Source: Clostridiales bacterium (GTDB lineage: Bacteria > Bacillota > Clostridia > Christensenellales > Aristaeellaceae). Taken from it: 13,535 nt of DNA. The notes under the pieces are model-generated. The model searched no databases. It saw only the letters and a list, made by a program, of their open reading frames with translations, and was not told the DNA's origin. Shown here piece after piece: positions 1 to 6,673 of this stretch (position 1 is its first letter; each line of letters begins with the position of its first letter). The stretch is taken from the NCBI GenBank assembly GCA_004555535.1, contig SFHU01000078.1:1-13535 (forward strand), read 5' to 3'. Position numbers and translations under genes: made by a program.

Positions 1-111
1 CTGCTGTTTGTCAAGGGCGGCGGTGTTGGTCTAGAAAATTGGTCTAAAAAATTGCTCGAACACCTCCTTAAGGGCTTGACTTTTAATAGTTAGTCTTTCT
101 GTTGTAAATGT
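1..111. other. CRISPR trailer-side sequence, no gene seen
   Basis: This is sequence beyond the leader-distal end of the array. It is more AT-rich than the cas genes and shows no supportable ORF. It holds a short imperfect direct repeat (ttggtctagaaaatt at 26-40, ttggtctaaaaaatt at 39-53). On the minus strand it also has a Shine-Dalgarno-like TAAGGAGGTG (61-70) with no ATG behind it, and CTTGACAAA near the edge whose -10 would fall outside the window. I see no intrinsic terminator with a T-run. Confidence 0.5.
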
Positions 112-1151
112 ATTTCAATCCACGCACCCCTCGCGGGGTGCGACTGGAGCGTTTTGCCTCCTGATTGTACTTGCTGTTATTTCAATCCACGCACCCCTCG
201 CGGGGTGCGACTCGTGCCGGTGTCGCCCTTTTCTCCTTGCGGCCCGATTTCAATCCACGCACCCCTCGCGGGGTGCGACCAAAGCTCGGTTTTGACAACG
301 TCCCCGTCAGCAAATTTCAATCCACGCACCCCTCGCGGGGTGCGACGGCATGCAAAACCAAACAGCATTTTAATCAGCACAATTTCAATCCACGCACCCC
401 TCGCGGGGTGCGACGGAGCAAAGCCGAGGGTTATATCGACAGCCTGCTCATTTCAATCCACGCACCCCTCGCGGGGTGCGACGGGAATGCTGGTCGGCCT
501 ATCTGTACTGGGTGGCATTTCAATCCACGCACCCCTCGCGGGGTGCGACCATATCCGGCATCCAGCGTCTCCACGGTCAGGCTATTTCAATCCACGCACC
601 CCTCGCGGGGTGCGACTCGTCGAGGCTTTCCTTGATCGAGCGAGAAAAGATTTCAATCCACGCACCCCTCGCGGGGTGCGACAAAAGCATCCGGACATCC
701 TCGCCAAGTGTTGTCTCATTTCAATCCACGCACCCCTCGCGGGGTGCGACGTCCCCGACGGGGGAGATGATCCCAAAGGGGTAATTTCAATCCACGCACC
801 CCTCGCGGGGTGCGACGGCCTATATCGCCCTTTGGCCCCTTCAGGTTGTAATTTCAATCCACGCACCCCTCGCGGGGTGCGACTATCGACGATTTCGCAG
901 ATTGTTTTTTCCCCTAATTTCAATCCACGCACCCCTCGCGGGGTGCGACCGTAACGGTTTGCTTGACCGTCTTGTATGTCCACGATTTCAATCCACGCAC
1001 CCCTCGCGGGGTGCGACTGGAGGCAGCAGCATGGAAATCGTTGACGGGAATTTCAATCCACGCACCCCTCGCGGGGTGCGACCTCGCCCGTCGTCTCCAG
1101 CACGTTCATCAATTTGTCATTTCAATCCACGCACCCCTCGCGGGGTGCGAC
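112..1151 (-). CRISPR. Type I-C CRISPR array, 16 repeats and 15 spacers
   Basis: Repeats are 33 nt and, by eye, all 16 are identical, including the outermost copy at 112-144. They start at 112, 179, 247, 314, 382, 450, 517, 584, 650, 718, 784, 851, 917, 985, 1050 and 1119. Spacers are 32-36 nt. Read on the minus strand the repeat begins GTCGCACCCC and ends GGATTGAAAT, the usual I-C form. Its core folds as CGCACCCC / GGGGTGCG, an 8-bp stem closed by a GCGA (GNRA) tetraloop. Cas5c cutting at the stem base should leave an 11-nt 5' handle, TGGATTGAAAT. Transcription is right to left, the same way as the cas genes, so the newest spacer is 1083-1118 and the oldest 145-178. The spacers at 212-246 and 817-850 encode Gly-X-Y peptides on the crRNA strand. 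Confidence 0.98.
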
Positions 1152-1304
1152 GGCGAAAGAGCGCAGAAAACCAGCGGTTTTTCTGTATCTCTTTCACAAA
1201 GACTTCAGTGATCCGGTATTCGGATATGCAAAACCCGCATCCGGAATCGCCTTTTTCGTGGTGCGAAGCCCCACGGGAATCCATGGGAGCTTCGGGTTCG
1301 CACA
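1152..1304 (-). promoter_or_regulatory. CRISPR leader between cas2 and the array
   Basis: These 153 bases separate the cas2 stop from the first repeat, the expected place for a I-C leader. I find no convincing -35/-10 pair, so the array may be read through from the cas operon. Three inverted repeats are visible. One, about 14 nt from the first repeat, pairs AGAAAACC (1165-1172) with GGTTTTTCT (1176-1184). One imperfect stem spans about 1218-1247. A strong bulged stem lies just after cas2, pairing CGAAGCCCCA (1264-1273) with TGGGAGCTTCG (1284-1294). None is followed by a T-run on the minus strand, so they do not look like terminators. Confidence 0.75.
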
Positions 1305-1595
1305 TCAAATCATGAGCACGCCCTCGGGTTCATAGGCAGCCCGCGCACCCACATGCTCCACTTTGGACGCATAATGATTTCCAAGCTCGTAGAAGCGGAG
1401 GCTGTCCTTGCGCTCATCAATCAATGCGCTCAGCTCCGCCTTCAGCAGCTTGTATTGGGCCGCGTCCAGCAGGCATTCAAAAACGGAGTTTTGCACGCGC
1501 TGCCCGTGAGCAACGCATTTCTTTGCCACCTGTCTCAGACGGCGCCTCCCGTCTGCATCCATCGTATTGACATCATAAGTAATCAGAACCAGCAT
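1305..1595 (-). CDS. cas2: CRISPR-associated endonuclease Cas2, type I-C
   Basis: This 96-aa protein is a normal Cas2 in length. Its N-terminus MLVLITYDVNT is the ferredoxin-like first strand carrying the conserved Asp8. Cas2 dimerises and bridges two Cas1 dimers into the integrase that inserts new spacers at the leader-repeat junction. I chose the ATG at 1593-1595 because family homology begins there and GGAAGTGAG lies just upstream. A longer in-frame extension to 1673 runs inside cas1 and looks non-coding. The start lies 4 bases after the cas1 stop, so the pair is probably translationally coupled. It is the last cas gene before the leader, the standard I-C order. Confidence 0.96.
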   Translation of the reverse strand: MLVLITYDVNTMDADGRRRLRQVAKKCVAHGQRVQNSVFECLLDAAQYKLLKAELSALIDERKDSLRFYELGNHYASKVEHVGARAAYEPEGVLMI

Positions 1596-1599
1596 ATTC

Positions 1600-2631
1600 T
1601 CACTTCCATAAAAACGGCGGATAGGCATCCAGATCCCCGCGCAGCGTCCTGGCAAGGAGAAGCGCCTGAACATATGGGACCAGTCCCCAAACCATCTTTT
1701 CTTTTAGATATGGATGGGTCAGCTCCTCGCGTTTCCGGCTTTGCCATGCAGACAGGACGGCCTTTCTTCCCTCTTCGTTCAGATAGACCGCACCGCTTTC
1801 CTGGCGCACGAAGTGCTCCCGACGGATCGCCTTTGTATTGATCATCGTGAGCACAAGCCGGTCCGCCATCACCGACCGCAGCTCCTCCATCAGGTCCAGG
1901 GCCAGAGAAATCCGGCCCGGCCTGTCCCGATGGAGGAAGCCGACATACGCATCCAGGCCGACGGCCTCCAGCGCAGCAGCGCAATCATTCCCCAGCAGCG
2001 TATAGACAAAGGAGAGCAGTGCGTTCACGCGATCCATCGGTGGCCGCCGGTTTCGCCCTTCAAAGTGAAAGACGTCCTTCTGGTTGAGAATCAGGTCATT
2101 GATCCGGCCGAAATAGAGCGCAGAGCTCTGCCCCTCGATACCGCGCAGCAGCTCCAAATCCGTCTGCTCCAGAATCGGCTCAAGGCTTTGAGCCAACGCC
2201 TGTGAGGCAGCCTTCAGCCCCTCCGCATCCACGCGCATGGCATGATCGCGAATCGCCCTTTCCAGCACCCAACGACTGTTGTATACTTTGCCAAAGATCA
2301 TGCTTCGCGCAATCCGGCAGCTTTGTGCTTCGTCATCCGACATGCGGTACTGCTTTTTCCTCAAAAGCACATTCCCGCGCTCCTCTCCGCAGACGCGCGC
2401 AAGGAAGCGGCCATGGTGCGTCATAAAGCTCAGCCCGATCCCCCGCTTCGCACATGCGCCCATCAGAGCGGGGCTTGCCCCCTTGTAGGAGAAGGTGACG
2501 ATTCCTTCCAGCATGACCAGGGGAAACTGGCCCTTCTTCTCTTCGCCTGAGAGCACGACGACGTTCTCGTTTTCCAGCGCCAGATAGACGTCCTCCGATG
2601 TGACGAAAAGCGTGTTGAGCATCTTTCTCAT
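1600..2631 (-). CDS. cas1: CRISPR-associated endonuclease Cas1, type I-C
   Basis: Cas1 is the metal-dependent integrase of spacer acquisition. The protein has 343 aa, usual for I-C. The N-terminal beta domain covers about residues 1-90 and the helical catalytic domain the rest. The expected active-site residues are Glu166 (in GIEGQSSALYF), His234 (in GFLHRDRPGR) and an acidic residue in LALDLMEELR, probably Asp246. The start is the ATG at 2629-2631, preceded by GGAGGAG at 5-nt spacing, and it gives the typical MRKMLNTLFV opening. The ATG overlaps the cas4 stop as ATGA, which indicates coupling. In-frame extension upstream to 2721 would overlap cas4 and has no family similarity. All key residues are present, so it should be active. 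Confidence 0.97.
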   Translation of the reverse strand: MRKMLNTLFVTSEDVYLALENENVVVLSGEEKKGQFPLVMLEGIVTFSYKGASPALMGACAKRGIGLSFMTHHGRFLARVCGEERGNVLLRKKQYRMSDDEAQSCRIARSMIFGKVYNSRWVLERAIRDHAMRVDAEGLKAASQALAQSLEPILEQTDLELLRGIEGQSSALYFGRINDLILNQKDVFHFEGRNRRPPMDRVNALLSFVYTLLGNDCAAALEAVGLDAYVGFLHRDRPGRISLALDLMEELRSVMADRLVLTMINTKAIRREHFVRQESGAVYLNEEGRKAVLSAWQSRKREELTHPYLKEKMVWGLVPYVQALLLARTLRGDLDAYPPFLWK

Positions 2632-3287
2632 GGCGTCTCCTCCTGCACATGGGCGCGGAGATATGCGCTCGCCTCCGGCACCCTCTCCAGGCCCGGCAGG
2701 CAAATCTCTCGAAGAGAGCATGCGCTGCAGCCCTTGTGCCGCCTGACCTTCGGCGTATAGCCGCGCTGGTCATACTGGTGCATCTCCCCAATCATCTGCT
2801 CTGTCAGCCCGCGCAGCTCATCGGTGAACGGCACCCGTGTCCGGCGGCGCGTCTCACCGTAGAACAGGCTCCCCTCGCCGATGCTGCACAGCAGCATTTC
2901 CTCCAGGCACATCGCCTGTGCGCAGAGCTGGAGCTCATCGGCCCGATGCTCCTTGGGCGCTCCCTTCTTGTATTCCACCGGGTATACGCGGAAATGCCCC
3001 TCGCGTCCGGCAAGTGTGATGCCGTTTTCCTCCCTGTGAAACTCGACCACATCGCAGATGCCGGAGACGCCCAGCCGCTCCGACTGTACCCGCAGCCCGC
3101 GCACAATGATCGTATCCCCGCGGACCTCGGTCTGCTGCTCATCGTGCGCGCGCCGGTGAAACACCTGTCCCTCGGCGGTATGCAGGTTTTCCTGCCACTG
3201 CTGCTCCACATGGATCAGGGCCCACTGCCTGCGGCAAAAGGCAAAATGCTGCAGTCCGGAGAGCATCAGCATGTCGCGCTCCGCCAT
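2628..3287 (-). CDS. cas4: Cas4 RecB-like nuclease, type I-C
   Basis: Cas4 trims prespacers and selects the PAM end before Cas1-Cas2 integration. The 219-aa protein shows the iron-sulfur cluster ligands Cys18 (in FCRRQ) and Cys187, Cys190 and Cys196 (in the HKGCSACSLREICLP motif). The RecB nuclease core has Asp79 (GICDVVEF) and Glu105-x-Lys107 (PVEYKKG), followed by a QLCAQAMCLEEML helix. It therefore appears complete. The start ATG at 3285-3287 shares one base with the cas7 stop (TGATG), pointing to coupled translation. A second Met at residue 6 is possible, but residues 1-5 fit the family. Known for I-C: Cas4 works with Cas1-Cas2, consistent with its place directly before cas1. Confidence 0.96.
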   Translation of the reverse strand: MAERDMLMLSGLQHFAFCRRQWALIHVEQQWQENLHTAEGQVFHRRAHDEQQTEVRGDTIIVRGLRVQSERLGVSGICDVVEFHREENGITLAGREGHFRVYPVEYKKGAPKEHRADELQLCAQAMCLEEMLLCSIGEGSLFYGETRRRTRVPFTDELRGLTEQMIGEMHQYDQRGYTPKVRRHKGCSACSLREICLPGLERVPEASAYLRAHVQEETP

Positions 3288-4198
3288 CAGATCATCCGCG
3301 TGCAGGTCACGCCCTCCGGAATGGCCGCCTCGTCCACCTTCACCTCATAATCCTGATAGCGCCTGGGCACATCCACGGTCTTCTTCACCTGCACCGCGTC
3401 GAACAGCCTGTATGCCGGCGCATCGCCGAGCTCTCCGCTGTGCTTGAATACGATCAGCTCACGCACGGCCATCTTGCCGCGCGCAGCGGAACGATCCTCG
3501 TCGAACATGTGAATGATCGCCTGCCAGAGCAGCGCCAGATCCTCCTCGGAAAAGCCCGTCGTCTTGCGCGCCAGGTTGGCAGAGACAAAGCCCTCCGCAC
3601 GATACAGGCCGTAGGGAACGATATATTTCCGGCCCATCTCCGTCCCCTTGCGCTCCGCGTCCGCCTCCGTCGTGATGGCAACGCGCGTGATGGTCACCTC
3701 CTGGGGAACGATGGGATCGACGCTGCGCGCAAAGCCCAGCTGCACGGGGCCACGCACCTGTCCGCAGTTGAGCGCCGCCTTGACAAACGTGGTCATCACT
3801 GCCCCGAACGTGCGGATGTCATAGAAATTCCGGCACATGAAGTCCCGAACCTTGCGGTCAATCTCCGGGTCGTCCTTCTTCGCTTTCTTGATATCCGTCA
3901 CGCCCAGGTACTCAAACGCCCGCGCGTCGCTCCGGTTCAGCGGCACATTCTCCTTGATGTAGATTTGATAGCCCTGTTCATCTTCCCTGGCGTCGCTGTC
4001 GTCGCCCGGCAAATCCCCCTTGACCATCTCCACATAGTTGCGAATCTTGCGTTTGAGACAGACGTCCGTGACCAGGCCAAGGCCCGTCTCCGGATCGATA
4101 CGGGGCATGTTGCCCGCATCCGGATCGCCGTTCGGATTTCCGTTTTCCACGTCAAAGAGAATCACAAAGTCATACCGGTTTTTGATGACCTCAGCCAT
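3287..4198 (-). CDS. cas7: Cas7 (Csd2), type I-C Cascade backbone
   Basis: Cas7 is the RAMP subunit that polymerises along the crRNA to form the Cascade backbone. The product has 303 aa. The diagnostic Csd2/Csh2 N-terminus is clear: FDVENGNPNGDPDAGN at residues 15-30, then MPRIDPETG and a TDVCLKRKIRNYV helix. The start is the ATG at 4196-4198, preceded by AAGGAGGA at about 9-nt spacing. An in-frame Met 8 codons upstream would put that site inside the gene. The chosen start overlaps the end of cas8c by 8 bases. I see no truncation or frameshift. Confidence 0.97.
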   Translation of the reverse strand: MAEVIKNRYDFVILFDVENGNPNGDPDAGNMPRIDPETGLGLVTDVCLKRKIRNYVEMVKGDLPGDDSDAREDEQGYQIYIKENVPLNRSDARAFEYLGVTDIKKAKKDDPEIDRKVRDFMCRNFYDIRTFGAVMTTFVKAALNCGQVRGPVQLGFARSVDPIVPQEVTITRVAITTEADAERKGTEMGRKYIVPYGLYRAEGFVSANLARKTTGFSEEDLALLWQAIIHMFDEDRSAARGKMAVRELIVFKHSGELGDAPAYRLFDAVQVKKTVDVPRRYQDYEVKVDEAAIPEGVTCTRMI

Positions 4199-4589
4199 TG
4201 TTCTTTTCCTCCTTCTTTTCATAGCGCTTCTGTCTCTGATGATAGTATCCCAGCTGGAAAATGCCCTGATCGCTCAGATTCAGCCTGCCGGGATACGCCT
4301 CGTCAAGCATGCCCATGAGCGCCTGCAGCTGCCTGTTCATGTACGCGCTCAGGCCCCCGTCCATCTTTTTCAGATGTGCCTGCGCCAGGCGGATCAGCAC
4401 CGGGAAAACGACAGCCGGTGTGCAGCAGGCGGAGTTGAAATACCTGTCCCGGATGGTCGTATTGATGCCGGGATTGGCCGCCTCCTGAATGCCCTCCAGC
4501 ACGGCGAACATCCTGCCCAGCACATACGGCGCATACCGGGTTTCCTCATTGAGCTTCACTTGTGCCACCTCCGAAACAATGTCTTTCAT
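4191..4589 (-). CDS. Candidate internal Cas11c small subunit within cas8c
   Basis: Type I-C systems are known to make the small subunit Cas11 from an internal start inside cas8c. Here Met454 of Cas8c (ATG at 4587-4589) is preceded by GGAAGG at 4-nt spacing. Initiation there would give 132 aa beginning MKDIVSEVAQVKL, an all-helical C-terminal fragment of about the expected size. The Shine-Dalgarno match is moderate. A downstream Met (in GRMFAVLEG) is an alternative start but lacks a comparable site that I can see. The product is inferred and overlaps cas8c in frame. Confidence 0.5.
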   Translation of the reverse strand: MKDIVSEVAQVKLNEETRYAPYVLGRMFAVLEGIQEAANPGINTTIRDRYFNSACCTPAVVFPVLIRLAQAHLKKMDGGLSAYMNRQLQALMGMLDEAYPGRLNLSDQGIFQLGYYHQRQKRYEKKEEKNNG

Positions 4590-5948
4590 CGCGCCTTCCG
4601 GCGTGTTTTTTAGCAGATATGCCTTGATGATCGCTGCCTTTCCGCGCGTCACCTCATGCTCTGCACGGATCCGCAGCTCAACCTGCTGGTACAGCGTCGA
4701 GGGATAGCGCCCTCCGCCTAAAATCGCACGCAGTACCTCGCCCGCCAGCCGTGGCGAGGCATCCTTGCTGCTTGCATTGGGGTTGACTGTCTCCCGAAGC
4801 ATCATAAAGACCGGGATCGTCTCCCAGGGGTCGTTTCGAGGACGCACAATTTCCATGCGTTGATGATGCGCCGTCATGCGTGCGGCAAAGGCGCCAAAGC
4901 TGTCCCTCAAAAAGAACCGCACGGAAAGCCGGGCCGAATTGGGCGCAAGCCCCAGAATGTAAAAGCTGTTTTCCGGATGGAGCGGCACATTCTCCCAGTT
5001 CACGCGCTGCCCGGTTGCCAGCTTGCGCATCACATCCAGCAAATCCCGGTTTTCCATGCGCTGGTCGTTGCCCAGCATCGCCGAAAACAGATCGGCATAG
5101 GCTTCCTCGGCGTCCTCTGCCCAGAAGACGATCGTCATATCGCCCAGATGCATGCGGTGATCCCGGTCGGCGAGCAGATGATTGAGCGCTGCGCCATAGG
5201 CAAACGCCGCGTATTTGCCGACCGGCGCGTTGAGTCCCTGCCCGCCGTCATGCGCGTAGGATTCAAACGCGGAGGCATTGAACGAGACCAGAGACGCGCC
5301 CATCGTCGACGCATCCTGCACCCCCTTGATGGACGGGTGCAGCCGAGCAATCTCTGTCATCTCCCCCGTCACCAGGCAGCGCATCGTCTGCGCGCCCTCC
5401 GGCGCCGTGTCATACGCCCTCTGCCAGGCCGAGCGGATCTCCGGCACCTCGTGCGCATAGTCAAGCCCGAACTGAAAGACCAGATTGGCGGCCGCAAGCT
5501 CCTTGAGCAGCGGCACAACGAGCGGATGCTCTGCCGCCCGGGCTGCATCCCACGTGTCAAAAAAACGAAGGATCGCCCTGGCAGCAGGATGCGATACGCC
5601 GTCCAAGATCTCATGGTGCCGGTGCGCGCAGGCTTCAAAGCACGTTCTGGCACGCTCCGGCTTTCCCTTGCTGTCCACGCCCAGCATGTACGCGGCATTG
5701 TCGCAGAGGAAGTTGGAAGAGACGCCGCTGGAGCGCTTCACCTGCTCCGGAACCTGCAGAACCTGGGGAACCCAGACGCTCTTCTTTCCCCGCTGCGTCT
5801 CCTCCCTGATATCCTCAATCGTCCTCAGCTCCCCGTTTGCATCCAGCCTCAGGGCAAAGGAAACCTTCGCGTTCTGCCAGCCCGTCGTTTCAAGCCTTCC
5901 CTTGGCAGCCAGCTGTTCATAGTGGTTTACCAGCGCCTGCAGGATCAT
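4191..5948 (-). CDS. cas8c: Cas8c (Csd1), type I-C Cascade large subunit
   Basis: This 585-aa protein is the I-C large subunit, which recognises the PAM and helps open target DNA. Family-typical stretches are MILQALVNHYEQL at the N-terminus, SSNFLCDNAAYMLG near residues 77-90, and a helical C-terminal third with NTTIRDRYFNSACCTPAVVFP. The start ATG at 5946-5948 overlaps the cas5c stop as ATGA, with GAGGTGG upstream. A longer frame to 5963 would lack a ribosome binding site of its own. The last third probably doubles as the small subunit Cas11c through internal initiation, listed separately. No separate cas11 gene is present, which fits I-C. Confidence 0.96.
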   Translation of the reverse strand: MILQALVNHYEQLAAKGRLETTGWQNAKVSFALRLDANGELRTIEDIREETQRGKKSVWVPQVLQVPEQVKRSSGVSSNFLCDNAAYMLGVDSKGKPERARTCFEACAHRHHEILDGVSHPAARAILRFFDTWDAARAAEHPLVVPLLKELAAANLVFQFGLDYAHEVPEIRSAWQRAYDTAPEGAQTMRCLVTGEMTEIARLHPSIKGVQDASTMGASLVSFNASAFESYAHDGGQGLNAPVGKYAAFAYGAALNHLLADRDHRMHLGDMTIVFWAEDAEEAYADLFSAMLGNDQRMENRDLLDVMRKLATGQRVNWENVPLHPENSFYILGLAPNSARLSVRFFLRDSFGAFAARMTAHHQRMEIVRPRNDPWETIPVFMMLRETVNPNASSKDASPRLAGEVLRAILGGGRYPSTLYQQVELRIRAEHEVTRGKAAIIKAYLLKNTPEGAMKDIVSEVAQVKLNEETRYAPYVLGRMFAVLEGIQEAANPGINTTIRDRYFNSACCTPAVVFPVLIRLAQAHLKKMDGGLSAYMNRQLQALMGMLDEAYPGRLNLSDQGIFQLGYYHQRQKRYEKKEEKNNG

Positions 5949-6598
5949 CGAACCACCTCGCAATCGCGCAGATCGATCACGCCCTGCTCCATCCGGGCCC
6001 TAAAAAACATCGGCTGGATGTTCCCGGGATCGCTGTAATCCATGTCATAGAGCATGTAGCCCAAGTCCCGCGTCTCCGGAATGGCCGGAATCTCTCCGCC
6101 CTCCCACAGCCCGAAATGCGCCGTGCATTCGCGCGTTCCCAGATAGGGCTGGCTATAACACGCGCCTTTTCTCAGCCTTCGCTTGACGATATCCTGGAAT
6201 TTGCCCGGATTGTCGCTGGCGTTGGCCTTGTCCGTCATGTCAAAATGGGCCTCGATCACATAGTGCACATTCCTGAGCATCATCGCCGCACGCTGCTGTA
6301 TCTCCTCGGAGGCCGCCAGATACAGTGGCGTCTGTCCGCCGGTCATCGCCGTGCGCACGGTTGCCGCCGGGATCTTGCTCTTCATCTCGTTTCGCCGAAG
6401 ATTGGTGAATACGATGGGCGAGAGCACATAAATCCTGTCGATTTTCCAGGCGAGCCCGGGATGAAAATAGACAGCTTCCACCATGCCCCGCGCCGCACTG
6501 GGCGTCGGCACATCGTAGGAGACACGCTCCACCTTCATCTCAGGTCGCGTAAAGCACGCATAGTCGCCCCAGACCTCCATCCTGATGGACAAACCCAC
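5945..6598 (-). CDS. cas5c: Cas5c (Cas5d), crRNA processing endonuclease of type I-C
   Basis: Cas5c replaces Cas6 in type I-C: it cuts pre-crRNA at the base of the repeat hairpin and stays bound to the 5' handle in Cascade. The 217-aa frame has the family opening EVWGDYACFTRPEMKVERVSYDV, followed by TPSAARG, then VIEAHFDMT and KGACYSQPYLGTREC. Tyr44 (in EAVYFHPG) falls where the known catalytic Tyr lies, by rough alignment only. The start is uncertain. GTG at 6596-6598 sits only 3 nt after AAGGAG, while TTG at 6590-6592 would give 9-nt spacing. The family does not decide between them. It is the first gene after the promoter at 6641-6669. No cas6 is present in the window. Confidence 0.95.
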   Translation of the reverse strand: MGLSIRMEVWGDYACFTRPEMKVERVSYDVPTPSAARGMVEAVYFHPGLAWKIDRIYVLSPIVFTNLRRNEMKSKIPAATVRTAMTGGQTPLYLAASEEIQQRAAMMLRNVHYVIEAHFDMTDKANASDNPGKFQDIVKRRLRKGACYSQPYLGTRECTAHFGLWEGGEIPAIPETRDLGYMLYDMDYSDPGNIQPMFFRARMEQGVIDLRDCEVVR

Positions 6599-6640
6599 AC
6601 TCTCCTTCCCCTAAATAATAAGAACATTTATTCCCATACA

Positions 6641-6669
6641 AGAATAGCATAACAAAGGTAATTTGTCAA
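6641..6669 (-). promoter_or_regulatory. Sigma-A-type promoter for the cas5c-cas2 operon and array
   Basis: On the minus strand, TTGACA (6664-6669, perfect -35) is followed by a 17-nt spacer and TATTCT (6641-6646, 4 of 6). The TGC just before the -10 makes an extended -10. The expected start is near 6634, giving a 5' leader of about 36 nt before cas5c. The -35 lies only a few bases past the cas3 stop. An inverted repeat GTAAT...ATTAC flanks the -35 and could be an operator. Confidence 0.75.
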
Positions 6670-6673
6670 TATA

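Noticed and set aside
76..108. TTGACT plus TGTAAA as a plus-strand promoter entering the array
   Set aside because: The spacing is 21 nt and the array orientation is the other way, so it is unlikely to be used.
751..783. Spacer reading SPTGEMIPKG on the plus strand, like a phage tail collar motif
   Set aside because: The match is short and on the strand opposite to the two collagen-like spacers. Too weak to claim.
154..1335. Long open frames on both strands across the repeats, translating to tandem NPRTPRGVR or SIHAPLAGCD units
   Set aside because: They arise because the 33-nt repeat is open in all frames and spacer lengths vary. This is the CRISPR array, not a repeat protein.
4860..6038. 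392-aa plus-strand open frame opposite cas8c
   Set aside because: It is an antisense shadow of cas8c without recognisable domains.
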